64,000 bases of DNA from Methanomicrobiaceae archaeon (lineage in GTDB: Archaea; Halobacteriota; Methanomicrobia; Methanomicrobiales; Methanomicrobiaceae): contig JAFGNT010000008.1 of assembly GCA_016926855.1 (NCBI GenBank), positions 32,326-96,325 of the forward strand, in the 5' to 3' direction. Below the pieces are notes generated by a model that worked only from the letters and a program-made list of their open reading frames with translations, ran no database searches and was not told where the DNA came from. Both the position numbers and the translations under genes were made by a program. Position 1 is the first letter of the stretch; the number at the start of each line of letters is the position of its first letter. Below are positions 9,300 to 17,985 of this stretch, piece by piece.

Positions 9300-9870
9300 G
9301 AAGGGCATGCGTCCCGGGAGTTCGCATAACCGCCCGGGCAACCAGTCGCGCAACGCGCAGCGGTTCGGGCACTTTACCCTCCCTCGTAAAGGCATCGGTT
9401 ATCCGCTCCGCCATGGCACGTTCTAAGCGGGCGGTCCTCAGGTAAACGGTATACCCGGTTTTAAGCAGGTATTCCGAGCGCTCCCCGAGGTGCCTGTACG
9501 CATCCATCCGATCATCATCTCCGGGAAAATGGAACCGTATATCGTCTTCGAGCCCTTCCGACGCCTCATATGTAACCGCAATCACGGGAAGGCCGGTCTC
9601 CTCCGCGATCCGGTCGGGTGACAGGATATTATACCATGCAATCACGCAGCCGCTGATCATCAGGCAGTTGATGTCACTTCGGTTCAGGATCCGGACAAGC
9701 CGGATGACGGTGTCAGTCGCATCCATGCCTCCGACCGTCACGTCCGCACAGGCGGCGCCATCGATGACGAGATCCTTGCGCATCACCACACCGGCAAGGG
9801 TCGACGAACTCCGGCCGGAGAAACTTTCCGCGACGCCAAGGACGCGCAATCCCTTTTTAGCGATGTGCAT
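9289..9870 (-). CDS. DUF99 family protein (endonuclease V-related fold)
   Basis: 193 residues from ATG 9870. The N terminus M-H-I-A-K-K-G-L-R-V-L-G-V-A-E-S-F is the hallmark of the archaeal DUF99 (UPF0215) family, followed by G-V-V-M-R-K-D-L-V-I-D-G and V-G-G-M-D-A-T-D. The family shares the RNase H-like fold of endonuclease V and is suspected to act on nucleic acids, without a proven reaction. Its 3' end overlaps the stop of the convergent GtrA-like gene by 11 bases. The TATA box is about 25 bases from the ATG, so the mRNA is probably leaderless. Confidence 0.85.
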   Translation of the reverse strand: MHIAKKGLRVLGVAESFSGRSSSTLAGVVMRKDLVIDGAACADVTVGGMDATDTVIRLVRILNRSDINCLMISGCVIAWYNILSPDRIAEETGLPVIAVTYEASEGLEDDIRFHFPGDDDRMDAYRHLGERSEYLLKTGYTVYLRTARLERAMAERITDAFTREGKVPEPLRVARLVARAVMRTPGTHALPNG

Positions 9871-9879
9871 GCAAGCACT

Positions 9880-9900
9880 TATGACTATAGATTTTATATA
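9880..9900. promoter_or_regulatory. overlapping divergent promoters of DUF99 and GT2 genes
   Basis: Only 38 bases separate the two divergent ATGs (9870 on minus, 9909 on plus). On the minus strand TATATAAAAT (9900-9891) sits 25 bases from its ATG; on the plus strand ACTATAGA (about 9882-9889) sits about 24 bases from its ATG. Both genes would then be transcribed leaderless from interleaved promoters. Inference from spacing. Confidence 0.55.
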
Positions 9901-9908
9901 GTGTACCA

Positions 9909-10814
9909 ATGGACATCACCAGAGATGAAGTCTGCATCTTCATCCCGACGCTGAATGAAGCACCGACAATCGGCTCCCTCATCCGAACCTTCAGGAAAAA
10001 GGGGTATTCACACATTTTTGTCATGGACGGGGGGAGTTCCGACGATACGGTCAGGATCGCAGAGGCCGAAGGTGCCCGCGTCGAAATCCAGCAGGGAAAA
10101 GGAAAGGGCACGGCCATCATCGAGGCCTTCGGAACCATCGATCTGCCCTACATCCTGATGCTCGACGGAGACGGAACGTATGATCCCGATGACGCGGAGG
10201 TGATGTTGCAGCCCCTGTTCAACGGTGCCGACCACGTTATCGGCAACCGCCTCGCACATCCCGAAAAAGGCGCACTCACCGCACTGAACCATTTCGGCAA
10301 TGAATTGATCAATTATCTCTTCAAGGTCGCCCACGGCCAGTATCTCTCAGACATCCTTTCCGGGTACCGGGCTTTCACGAAGAAGGCCATCTCTGATATG
10401 CAGCTCTCGGAGCGTGGTTTTGAGATAGAGACCGAAATTGCCGTCGAGGCCGTCAGAAACCAGCAGAAAATTGACATTGTTCCGGTACGATACGGCAAAC
10501 GGCCGGGTACGGAAACAAAACTCCACCCCGTCAAGGACGGGTTCAAGATCGCACGGACCGTGTACCGCCTTGCGAAGATCAACAATCCCCTCTTCTATTT
10601 CGGGCTGATCGGGATCCTCATCCTTATCGGCGGTGCGCTGACCGGCATCTATGTGGTCTTCGAATGGATCAACGGAATAGAGCGCATTCCGATGACAATC
10701 CTCACCCTCCTCCTCATTACGGTGGGATTCAATATCTTCATGTTCGGCGTGATCGCCGATATGCTGCTCACCTTCCACCGGGAGGTCATGCGGGAGCTGC
10801 ACCGGAACCGTTAG
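9909..10814 (+). CDS. AglJ-like family 2 glycosyltransferase
   Basis: 301 residues. An N-terminal GT-A domain shows I-P-T-L-N-E-A, the D-G-G-S-S-D-D-T nucleotide-sugar motif and L-D-G-D-G-T-Y-D-P, followed by two C-terminal membrane helices (about 227-249 and 263-287). This layout matches archaeal dolichol-phosphate glycosyltransferases such as AglJ, which load the first sugar for protein N-glycosylation on the cytoplasmic face. A role in S-layer glycoprotein glycosylation is therefore likely. The sugar donor cannot be told from sequence. Ends just before the convergent aldolase gene. Confidence 0.85.
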   Translation: MDITRDEVCIFIPTLNEAPTIGSLIRTFRKKGYSHIFVMDGGSSDDTVRIAEAEGARVEIQQGKGKGTAIIEAFGTIDLPYILMLDGDGTYDPDDAEVMLQPLFNGADHVIGNRLAHPEKGALTALNHFGNELINYLFKVAHGQYLSDILSGYRAFTKKAISDMQLSERGFEIETEIAVEAVRNQQKIDIVPVRYGKRPGTETKLHPVKDGFKIARTVYRLAKINNPLFYFGLIGILILIGGALTGIYVVFEWINGIERIPMTILTLLLITVGFNIFMFGVIADMLLTFHREVMRELHRNR

Positions 10815-10820
10815 TCCGGA

Positions 10821-11381
10821 TTACCCGACTTTATCCTTTTGTAGAGAGGGCGTTGATGCACGCCGAAGCCAGAATATCCGGCATGCATGCTCGACCACGG
10901 ACGTGAGCAGGTACGCATGCACGAGTGTCTCTGCGGCGGCAAACGTGCCGTGGCCGCGTGCAATGACCGCCGGCGCGTGTGCCACCCCATCCGCGACCCG
11001 CGCTGCAAGCTCCTCTGTCCCGGGATCTCCCTCGACAACGGGGATTTCCGGGCAGAAGAGAATTCCCTCGCTGTCCTCCGGAACGAGAGAGGACGCGGCA
11101 TAGGAGAGCGCGATCGCGTGGGGAGGGTGCGCGTGCACGATGGCGCGGTGGCGTGTCAGCCGGTAGATTTCCCGGTGGACACGGTACTCGCTCGATGCGG
11201 CCGCCGGAACATCTCCGTCGTCCGGAACGAAGACGAGTTCCCCCGGTTCATCGAGAAATGCCCCGGTGGCCGTGATATAATACCCGTCATCCGCACGCAC
11301 ACTCATATTCCCGAAGTTCCCGGAGACCAGACCTTCGGCGTTCAGCCGCCGCCCTGTTCGTCTGCATTCTTCAGTATACAT
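10821..11381 (-). CDS. class II aldolase/adducin family protein (FucA-like)
   Basis: 186 residues. Family motifs are G-N-F-G-N-M-S near residue 21, S-S-E-Y (catalytic Glu) near 65, the zinc-binding V-H-A-H-P-P-H near 82, and R-G-H-G-T near 142 for the third His ligand. Members include L-fuculose-1-phosphate aldolase. In methanogens the MJ1418-type enzyme has been proposed to make lactaldehyde for coenzyme F420 synthesis, which fits but is not shown. The start lies 40 bases inside the preceding glycosylase gene, making it the last gene of the trx-npdG run. Confidence 0.85.
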   Translation of the reverse strand: MYTEECRRTGRRLNAEGLVSGNFGNMSVRADDGYYITATGAFLDEPGELVFVPDDGDVPAAASSEYRVHREIYRLTRHRAIVHAHPPHAIALSYAASSLVPEDSEGILFCPEIPVVEGDPGTEELAARVADGVAHAPAVIARGHGTFAAAETLVHAYLLTSVVEHACRIFWLRRASTPSLQKDKVG

Positions 11382-11989
11382 TTTTCACACCGTTTTTTTC
11401 CACAGAATTCCTTGGCATATTCGACACAGTATGCATGGCACCGGCGGTGTATCGTATTGTCGGGAGGCAGGACGTCCTCGAAAAGGCGCTTGAGTGCGGC
11501 TCGCCGTTCTGAAATCCCCACACACCCGCAAATGCGCTCCGTATAGGCGTCGATGACAAAGACCGGCCTGTCCAGTGCATAACACAGGATGCTGTCGGCC
11601 GTCTCGGCGCCAATCCCGTTGACGGAGAGCAGTCCTGCCCGGAGTTCCTCCGTAGGCCGCTCACGCATCGCAGCCACACTGCCGTACCGGTGTGTGATCC
11701 ATTCCGCAAGTGCCTTGAGGCGCCGGGTCTTCACCCGGAAAAAACCGGTGCACCGCACCGCCTCCTCGATAACAGCGGACGGTGCGGTGTGGATGCCCGC
11801 GATATTGCAGATTCCCTTGTGCCGGAGTGCATCAAGCGCAACAGTGACATTTTCCCACCGGGTCTGCTGCGTGAGCACCGCACCGATCATGACCTCCTCA
11901 GGTGTTCCCGGCCACCATGCCAGATCCCCGAAGAGGGCGGATAGAGCCCCGACGAGGTCTTTACACTTACACGAACCGGATGCCGACAT
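11342..11989 (-). CDS. HhH-GPD DNA glycosylase, endonuclease III-related (COG2231-like)
   Basis: 215 residues. The helix-hairpin-helix reads L-L-S-V-N-G-I-G-A-E-T-A and the catalytic Asp lies in F-V-I-D-A-Y-T-E-R. The position of the Nth catalytic Lys is Glu (G-I-G-A-E-T), so a monofunctional glycosylase without lyase activity is expected, as in MagIII/TDG-type relatives. The C terminus has cysteines spaced for a [4Fe-4S] loop (Y-C, F-C, R-C-E-K-C), not in the exact Nth spacing. It would excise alkylated or deaminated bases. Overlaps both neighbours (npdG by 23 bases, aldolase by 40), so it is cotranslated with them. Confidence 0.85.
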   Translation of the reverse strand: MSASGSCKCKDLVGALSALFGDLAWWPGTPEEVMIGAVLTQQTRWENVTVALDALRHKGICNIAGIHTAPSAVIEEAVRCTGFFRVKTRRLKALAEWITHRYGSVAAMRERPTEELRAGLLSVNGIGAETADSILCYALDRPVFVIDAYTERICGCVGISERRAALKRLFEDVLPPDNTIHRRCHAYCVEYAKEFCGKKRCEKCILKNADEQGGG

Positions 11990-12617
11990 CCTTCATCTTG
12001 TTATACCGGGCGACATTCAGGAGCAGCGGAGTGATGCTCTCGACGATTGACGAGACGGCTAGCGGTCCCGCATCATAGGCACGGAGCTTGGACACCCCGT
12101 TAACCAGTGCCATCACCGTCTCCTTTGCCGCATCGTCATCACCACAGACTGCCACGGAGTAGTCAAGCTCTTCATCAAACGCCTGCCACCGGTTTGCGGC
12201 GATATTGTTGAATGCCGTCACCACACGTGCGCTCTTTGGGAGGAGGCTTTTAATGAGGAGCGCTGCGGATCCCTCGGCAGGAGGGTCAAAGTAAAAATGT
12301 GCAGCCTTCGCGAGCGGATTGACCGGGCTTACGACAGTCTTCTCTTCGAAACCTGCGAGCGACGATAGCGTGGGCACCACGTGCCGGTACGGGATAGCGA
12401 GAATCACCACATCCCCGAAATCCACGGCTTCCTGGTTGCACACGCCGCAGCACCGGGCGCACAGACCGCGTTTTTGAAGTGACGAAACCGTACACTCGCT
12501 TGATATGCTGGCTTTTGCCTCGTCACGCGAACCGATTGCCACATTATGGTGAACGGAAAGACGCATCGCCATGCCCTCACCGATCTCTCCCGTGCCGCCA
12601 ACAATGCCTATCTTCAC
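11967..12617 (-). CDS. npdG: F420H2:NADP+ oxidoreductase
   Basis: 216 residues. The N-terminal Rossmann motif is G-I-V-G-G-T-G-E-I-G, with S-R-D-E as the NADP-binding strand end, then D-V-V-I-L-A-I-P-Y and N-P-L at the F420 pocket, and T-A-F-N-N-I further on. It moves hydride between reduced F420 and NADP, supplying NADPH in methanogens. The start is GTG at 12617, directly abutting the thioredoxin stop (TAAGTG). Placed after thioredoxin, it suggests a redox operon, although thioredoxin reductases normally use NADPH or F420H2 separately. Confidence 0.94.
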   Translation of the reverse strand: MKIGIVGGTGEIGEGMAMRLSVHHNVAIGSRDEAKASISSECTVSSLQKRGLCARCCGVCNQEAVDFGDVVILAIPYRHVVPTLSSLAGFEEKTVVSPVNPLAKAAHFYFDPPAEGSAALLIKSLLPKSARVVTAFNNIAANRWQAFDEELDYSVAVCGDDDAAKETVMALVNGVSKLRAYDAGPLAVSSIVESITPLLLNVARYNKMKDVGIRFV

Positions 12618-12896
12618 TTAATCCACCAGCGGCCGCAGATATGCCTCGAGTTCGTCGGCCCCGGTAACTCCCTCGAGCCGCTGCTTTACCTCGCCGTCCT
12701 TGAGAATAACAAGCGTCGGAACTACCCGGATCTGGCATTTTTTTGTCATTTCCCTGTTTTCCGCTTCATCGACATCAAGCTCGCGAATCTCGACACTATC
12801 ACCCATGCGGGTTTTTACTTCTTCGAGAATCGGCCCCTGCCTCTTGCATGGCCCGCACCATGTTGCGGAAAAGTCCAATAGTACCGGTTTTGACAT
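12618..12896 (-). CDS. trxA: thioredoxin
   Basis: 92 residues from ATG 12896, chosen because GAGAGGA stands just upstream; a TTG at 12911 is in frame but would swallow that site. The active site is A-T-W-C-G-P-C-K, the cis-proline loop R-V-V-P-T-L is present, and V-T-G-A ends the fold. It reduces protein disulfides in the cytoplasm. First gene of a minus-strand run with npdG, glycosylase and aldolase. A TATA box (GTATATTTATC, 12942-12932) stands about 40 bases upstream. Confidence 0.95.
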   Translation of the reverse strand: MSKPVLLDFSATWCGPCKRQGPILEEVKTRMGDSVEIRELDVDEAENREMTKKCQIRVVPTLVILKDGEVKQRLEGVTGADELEAYLRPLVD

Positions 12897-12931
12897 CGCT
12901 GTTCCTCTCAACTGATGTCGTGGAAAAACCA

Positions 12932-12942
12932 GATAAATATAC
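12932..12942 (-). promoter_or_regulatory. TATA box of the trx-npdG run
   Basis: On the minus strand GTATATTTATC reads as a good archaeal TATA element, with a predicted start near 12912, leaving a short leader that contains the GAGAGGA ribosome site of thioredoxin. Inferred. Confidence 0.55.
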
Positions 12943-12987
12943 TGTTTTCACAATCATCGATCAAACGGGCGTCCCCGGAAAAAAGGA

Positions 12988-14448
12988 TCACCGGGAAAGA
13001 ATTCCCATGATGATCTTGCCGTACGCGGGCCGCGTGATGAACACGCCGATTAATACGCCGAGAATTGTAATGATGGCAAATCCTTTCAGAGTGGAGAGAT
13101 CCATCAACGCAAGCGGGAGCATCGCGATAAAGGTCGTTGAAGCGGCCACCATGATAATGCCGAGAGCACGGGAGAGGCGCTTGAGATAGAGGGTCGGCGA
13201 CGGGACACGCCCTTCGAAGAGAACCTCATCGGTAATCACCACGAGCTGGTCGATGCCTGTTCCGAGAACCGCAATCAGCCCGGCGATGCTGGCAAGATCC
13301 AGCTGCTGGATGAACCGTGCGATGCCGAGCAAAATGATGATCTCCGCAACATTCGTCCCGATCATCGGCAGGACGATTGAAGGCTCACGGTACCGGTAGT
13401 AGACCGTTACCCCGACAGCGAGCAGGGCAAAAATTCCGGCAAGAACTGACATTATCTTGAAGTATTCGCCAAGATTGGCGGGGACCGAGCCGGAACCGGC
13501 CACCTCGACATCCACCGGCAGCGCGCCGGCGCGAAGGTGAATTTCAAGTGTCTTCGCCTGTTCAAGACCTTCCGCGCCGCTTCCCGTGGAGGCGCTCAGC
13601 TGCCGGACGGGAAAGCCCTGAAGGTTTGACGCCAGATCAGGGGAAAGAGGAGCGCTGTAGACGATGGCGTCGTCCAGCAGCATAATCAGCTGGTGGTTGT
13701 CCGGATCACGCACCGCTCCGTAGGTGATCGCCGCCTCACGGAAGGCATCCGCCCCCGAATCGCTCAGGGTAAACCCGACACCCCACTGGCTGCTTCCCGG
13801 CGGGTACTGGCTCGGCGTCGACACGCTCGTAATATCCTCCCCGAACAGCACATGCTCGGTTGCGTTTCCTGCGGTCTGGATTCGGATTTCAAATTTACCC
13901 TGTTTTCCGACGATGTCCTGCGCTGTTGTGATGTCCGCTCCCGCAAGTTCGATACGGATATAGCGTGTCACCCCTTCGAGGCCGGTGAGGGTATTGATGC
14001 GGGCATCGCGGGTCCCGAGCGTATTGACCTTTTCCTCGAGGATTCTTTTTACGTCATCGGCGGTTTCCTCGGAAACACCCTGTGTATACGAGGTGATGGT
14101 CCCTCCCGCTGCGGTAAAGACCGGTTCGAGTTCCTCGCGTGTATAGAATTTCCGTATCTCGATAAGATCGTCATCCACCAGATATACCTCGGCATCGAGG
14201 CGGTCCCTGAGATCGGGAATGAATTCTTCGACCGGCACATCGGTTGAGAATCCGACGATTTCGGCCTTGAAAGCGAGCTGCAGCCATGCGCCGCCTTCAA
14301 GATCAAGCCCGAGCTGCAGGTTGCCGGTCAGACCGGCATCCGGGTTGAAGGAAAGGAGGTAGATGCTCGCAACCGATGCGATGATGAGCACCGCCATGAT
14401 GAGAACACGCCAGTCAGACAGGATCTGCCGGAAAGCGTCCGTGTTCAT
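12988..14448 (-). CDS. secD: protein translocase subunit SecD
   Basis: 486 residues from ATG 14448; a GTG 27 bases earlier is less likely because the ATG overlaps the secF stop by four bases. One N-terminal membrane helix (about 15-33), the G-L-D-L-E-G-G motif near 49 that is diagnostic for SecD, a large external domain (about 60-330), and five C-terminal helices including G-T-G-I-D-Q-L-V-V-I. SecDF pulls exported proteins using the ion gradient. Archaeal order secF-secD with SecF translated first, as here. Confidence 0.95.
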   Translation of the reverse strand: MNTDAFRQILSDWRVLIMAVLIIASVASIYLLSFNPDAGLTGNLQLGLDLEGGAWLQLAFKAEIVGFSTDVPVEEFIPDLRDRLDAEVYLVDDDLIEIRKFYTREELEPVFTAAGGTITSYTQGVSEETADDVKRILEEKVNTLGTRDARINTLTGLEGVTRYIRIELAGADITTAQDIVGKQGKFEIRIQTAGNATEHVLFGEDITSVSTPSQYPPGSSQWGVGFTLSDSGADAFREAAITYGAVRDPDNHQLIMLLDDAIVYSAPLSPDLASNLQGFPVRQLSASTGSGAEGLEQAKTLEIHLRAGALPVDVEVAGSGSVPANLGEYFKIMSVLAGIFALLAVGVTVYYRYREPSIVLPMIGTNVAEIIILLGIARFIQQLDLASIAGLIAVLGTGIDQLVVITDEVLFEGRVPSPTLYLKRLSRALGIIMVAASTTFIAMLPLALMDLSTLKGFAIITILGVLIGVFITRPAYGKIIMGILSR

Positions 14449-15299
14449 TTCGCACCCCCGCGTGTCACGTACCACTTCAGGAGGCCCGCGTTTAAGAGCC
14501 AGGTGTTCATCAGATCCACGACGAGGCCGATTAAGAGCACCGTGGAAATCTCACGGATAATGATAATCTGCGCAAAGGCGGAGACGATAAACATCGCTGC
14601 CACTGCGGTCAGCGTCGTGGTCGTCATGATAAACCCTGTTCGGAACGCTCCCTCGAGCTTCTCGTTCACCTTCCCCTTTCGTTTCAGGAGGCGGGTGGTG
14701 AGGAGAATGTCACTGTCCACCGAATACCCGATCAGCATCAGGAGGGCGGCGGTCGTGCCGAGCGACAGGCTGATACCGAATGCGTCCATAAACGCCGCAG
14801 TAATTACGATATCTGAAAATGCGGAGAGGACGACCGCGAATGACGGGATAAACGTCCGAAACGCGATGAAGACAACAGCCGACATCCCGACAAACGAGAA
14901 GAGCAGGGCCACAAGTGCCTGTCCCTGCAGGGTTTTGCCGAAAGTTTCTCCTATCTGGTCGATCTTCGCATCAGGGTACCGCGACTGGACATCACCGGTG
15001 AGAGCCCTGAAGGTATCGTCGTCCATATATTCAAAGGTGATATACCGCCCGTTGTTCACACTCTCACCGATGGAGACAACAGGGTATTCGGCGAAATAGC
15101 GGGCGATCTCTTCTCTGCTGTCATCCGTAAACACCGTCAGTGCCACCCCGCCTGCAAAATCAATGCCGGGATTGACCGGCATTCCCGTCGAAAAGGTATT
15201 GAAGGCAAGAAAGGCACACGATAGAATAAGAATGGCGATGGGAAGGGCAACCATTGTTTTTGGTGCATATGAACCTATATCATAGGTAATAAATCCCAT
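14445..15299 (-). CDS. secF: protein translocase subunit SecF
   Basis: 284 residues. Six membrane helices with the SecF signature N-P-G-I-D-F-A-G-G after the first, an external domain of about 100 residues, and G-Y-S-V-D-S-D-I-L in the fourth helix. It pairs with SecD, whose start overlaps the stop of this gene (ATGA). The operon promoter must lie in the 180 bases between here and the divergent gene at 15481. Confidence 0.95.
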   Translation of the reverse strand: MGFITYDIGSYAPKTMVALPIAILILSCAFLAFNTFSTGMPVNPGIDFAGGVALTVFTDDSREEIARYFAEYPVVSIGESVNNGRYITFEYMDDDTFRALTGDVQSRYPDAKIDQIGETFGKTLQGQALVALLFSFVGMSAVVFIAFRTFIPSFAVVLSAFSDIVITAAFMDAFGISLSLGTTAALLMLIGYSVDSDILLTTRLLKRKGKVNEKLEGAFRTGFIMTTTTLTAVAAMFIVSAFAQIIIIREISTVLLIGLVVDLMNTWLLNAGLLKWYVTRGGAK

Positions 15300-15450
15300 G
15301 TCTAGTGATTTGTGCCTGAATGATTAAATTGTTGGTATTCTGCGCCATCCCGACCGGCATATCGCCGCCTGCATAAGAGAAGGAATTCCCGCCCCCCTGC
15401 CGGTGGAGAAAGGGAAATTGCACGCCTGTGGCGGGATTGAAATAAAAACC

Positions 15451-15460
15451 CTTAAATAAA
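15451..15460 (+). promoter_or_regulatory. TATA box giving a leaderless mRNA
   Basis: CTTAAATAAA is centred about 25 bases before the ATG at 15481, so transcription should begin at or next to the start codon. No Shine-Dalgarno sequence is present, consistent with leaderless translation. The rest of 15300-15450 shows nothing else recognisable. Confidence 0.6.
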
Positions 15461-15480
15461 ATTCGGAAATACAGCAGAAT

Positions 15481-15795
15481 ATGAGATCACCGGCTGATCT
15501 TAGGAAAGAGATAGAGAGCCGTCTGCGGAGCTACCTCTCACGGGATAAAACCGGAATACGCCATGAAATCCTCAATATTTTTGTAAAAATCAAATCCTTA
15601 ACAATTGCAGACGTGCACGACTTCCTCCAGCAGCGGTTCGAGATCACCTACCAGTCCGTTGCGTCGATGGTCGGGATCATCGCCTCTAAAATCGGCATCC
15701 TTCGTGTCATCAGGACGACGGACACTACAAATACGACGTACGAGCTTCGGGACCAGTACCGCGATCTCGTGGTCCGTGTGATCGGATCGTGCTGA
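15481..15795 (+). CDS. small winged-helix protein, DUF2551-like
   Basis: 104 residues. Predicted helix-turn-helix from about residue 26 to 75 (H-E-I-L-N-I-F, V-H-D-F-L-Q-Q-R-F, Y-Q-S-V-A-S-M-V-G-I-I-A-S-K-I-G-I-L as recognition helix and wing). It resembles the DUF2551 proteins known only from methanogens. Likely a DNA-binding regulator of unknown target. It is divergent from secFD, and its leaderless-type promoter faces away from that operon. Confidence 0.7.
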   Translation: MRSPADLRKEIESRLRSYLSRDKTGIRHEILNIFVKIKSLTIADVHDFLQQRFEITYQSVASMVGIIASKIGILRVIRTTDTTNTTYELRDQYRDLVVRVIGSC

Positions 15796-15853
15796 CCGGG
15801 GCAGTCCGGTGGCACAACTGTTTTCTCCTCTTTCTTCATATCTTTACAGAAGA

Positions 15854-16123
15854 ATGCATACCGATATCGGGGATTCGAATCCTGTTCATGAAATTACCCT
15901 CACTGACGAGGTTCGTGACTTCGTCAGGGAGCGGAAGTGCGATTTTCGTATTTGCACCTCATGCGGGGGTCCCATTTTGCTCCCCGTCACCGTTAAACCG
16001 CCGAAATCATCGGACATGGAGATCTACGTGGACGACCAGATCATTTATGTCTCAATCTTTCAGGCGCGGTACATCGATCGCATCCACATGGGAATGGTAC
16101 CCCGGTTCTTCGGGTACGACTGA
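15854..16123 (+). CDS. conserved-looking small protein upstream of archease
   Basis: 89 residues from ATG 15854, preceded by a TATA-like CATATCTTTA; an upstream in-frame extension is less convincing. Contains one cysteine pair C-T-S-C-G-G-P-I-L-L-P-V after a K-C, so at most half a zinc ribbon, and a C-terminal Y-V-S-I-F-Q-A-R-Y segment. Not recognised. It sits 10 bases before archease and may belong to the archease-rtcB unit. Confidence 0.55.
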   Translation: MHTDIGDSNPVHEITLTDEVRDFVRERKCDFRICTSCGGPILLPVTVKPPKSSDMEIYVDDQIIYVSIFQARYIDRIHMGMVPRFFGYD

Positions 16124-16133
16124 TGATGCCGCC

Positions 16134-16541
16134 ATGCCGCATACAGAACTGGAGCACACAGCAGACATCCTGATCCGTGTATGGGGACAAACCCTCGACG
16201 AGCTCTTTTCCGACGCCGCAACCGCCATGGCCGCGGTGATGTTCGAACACCGGCGGTGTGCAGGTGTCGAGAAAACGTTTTCACTCACTGCCGACGATCC
16301 GGAATCGCTCCTCCATGACTTCCTCTCGGAACTCCTGTTCCTCTCCGAAGTGGAAAGTATCGTGTTTTCCGACATCCGGGCCCGCGTGGAGGGAAACACC
16401 GTGCACTGCACCGCGCGGGGAGAGCCCTTTTCTCCGGAGCGGCACCGGGGCGGAACGGAGATTAAGGGCATCTCCTATTCGGGGCTGCGAATTATTAACA
16501 CCGATAAAGGTTATCAGGTAGACATACTCTTTGACGTGTGA
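16134..16541 (+). CDS. archease
   Basis: 135 residues from ATG 16134. Archease motifs are present: E-H-T-A-D-I at the N terminus, L-L-H-D-F-L-S-E-L-L in the middle, and G-T-E-I-K-G-I-S-Y-S near the C terminus, with conserved acidic metal ligands. It speeds GTP-dependent activation and turnover of the RNA ligase RtcB and widens its NTP use. rtcB starts 10 bases after the stop, which is the expected partnership. Confidence 0.93.
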   Translation: MPHTELEHTADILIRVWGQTLDELFSDAATAMAAVMFEHRRCAGVEKTFSLTADDPESLLHDFLSELLFLSEVESIVFSDIRARVEGNTVHCTARGEPFSPERHRGGTEIKGISYSGLRIINTDKGYQVDILFDV

Positions 16542-16551
16542 GGTGATGGGG

Positions 16552-17985
16552 ATGCAAACAGGAATACGAAAGGTGGGCACCATGGAGTGGGAGGTTCCCC
16601 TGGGGTACGTGCCGGGCATGCGTGTGCCGGGACGCTTCTACCTCTCCGACGACCTCGCGGGTTCGGTGGAGGAGGGGGCCGTCAGGCAGCTGGCACATGT
16701 GGCCACACTGCCCGGAATTGTGAAATACTCGCTTGCAATGCCAGATATCCACTGGGGATACGGTTTTCCCATCGGGGGAGTGGCGGCGTTCGACATGGAG
16801 CACGGCATCATCTCACCGGGCGGCGTGGGCTTCGATATCAACTGCGGCGTGCGGCTCATCACCACCCCGCTCACTCTCAAAGACATCACACGGAAACGGG
16901 AACTTATCGAGGCGCTGTTTAAGACCATCCCGACGGGTGTCGGAGCAAAAAGCACGCTGAAACTCTCTGCGCGGGATCTCCTTGACATGATGGATGAGGG
17001 AGCCGCCTGGGCGGTCCGGAACGGCTTCGGAAATGAGACCGATCTCGAACACTGCGAAGAGAACGGCTCCATGAAGGAGGCGTCAAGCGCAGACGTAAGC
17101 CAGAAAGCACGCCAGCGCGGCATGCCGCAGTGCGGTACGCTCGGGTCGGGCAATCACTTCCTCGAGTTGCAGGTCGTCGCAGAGGTTACCGATGAGCGGG
17201 CGGCAGCGGCATACGGGATCGAAGAGGGGCAGATTTGCTGCATGATACACTGCGGCTCCCGCGGGCTCGGCCACCAGGTCTGCACGGATCACCTGAAAGT
17301 GCTCGATAAGGCCACCGGAAAATATAACATAGAGATCCCCGACCGCCAGCTTGCGTGCGCACCGGTGTCGAGCGCGGAAGGAAAGGCGTATCTCGGCGCG
17401 ATGGCGGCGGCGGCAAACTACGCATGGGCGAACCGCCAGATGATCACCCACCATACACGCGGGGTATTCGCCTCATTCTTCGGACTGGAGCACGAGGATA
17501 TGACGCTCGTGTACGATGTCGCCCACAACGTGGCGAAGATCGAGGAGCACGTGGTGGACGGCCGGTCCATGCGGCTCTGTGTCCACCGGAAGGGTGCCAC
17601 CCGCGCGTTCGGCCCGGGATCACGGGACATTCCCCGCGCCTATTTAAACGAGGGGCAGCCGGTCATTATCCCGGGCAGCATGGGATCGTCCTCGTACATC
17701 CTGAAAGGCACGGCAACAGCCATGGAAAAGACATTCGGAAGCACCTGTCACGGGGCCGGGCGACTTATGAGCAGGACACAGGCAAAAAAGAGCAGCAGTG
17801 GCGCTGATGTGCAAAAAACGCTCGCAAAGCAGGGAATTATCGTCAGGGCGACAAGCCCGGCCGTGATCGCCGAGGAAGCGCCCGGCGCGTACAAACCGAG
17901 CAGCGAGGTCGTGCGTGTCGTGCACGAGGCCGGAATCTCGCTCACGGTGGCACGGCTTGAACCACTGGGAGTGATTAAAGGATGA
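16552..17985 (+). CDS. rtcB: tRNA-splicing RNA ligase RtcB
   Basis: 477 residues from ATG 16552. The start is decided by a full AGGTGA ribosome site at 16541-16546; ATG 16546 and GTG 16543 lie on that site. Family motifs are G-G-V-G-F-D-I-N-C-G-V-R, G-S-G-N-H-F, H-C-G-S-R-G-L-G and the nucleotidyl-His region H-R-K-G-A-T-R-A-F-G-P-G. No intein, although rtcB often carries one in archaea. It joins 2',3'-cyclic-phosphate and 5'-OH ends after tRNA intron removal; an intron-bearing tRNA-Met is present 8 kb downstream. Its stop overlaps the next gene (ATGA). Confidence 0.96.
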   Translation: MQTGIRKVGTMEWEVPLGYVPGMRVPGRFYLSDDLAGSVEEGAVRQLAHVATLPGIVKYSLAMPDIHWGYGFPIGGVAAFDMEHGIISPGGVGFDINCGVRLITTPLTLKDITRKRELIEALFKTIPTGVGAKSTLKLSARDLLDMMDEGAAWAVRNGFGNETDLEHCEENGSMKEASSADVSQKARQRGMPQCGTLGSGNHFLELQVVAEVTDERAAAAYGIEEGQICCMIHCGSRGLGHQVCTDHLKVLDKATGKYNIEIPDRQLACAPVSSAEGKAYLGAMAAAANYAWANRQMITHHTRGVFASFFGLEHEDMTLVYDVAHNVAKIEEHVVDGRSMRLCVHRKGATRAFGPGSRDIPRAYLNEGQPVIIPGSMGSSSYILKGTATAMEKTFGSTCHGAGRLMSRTQAKKSSSGADVQKTLAKQGIIVRATSPAVIAEEAPGAYKPSSEVVRVVHEAGISLTVARLEPLGVIKG

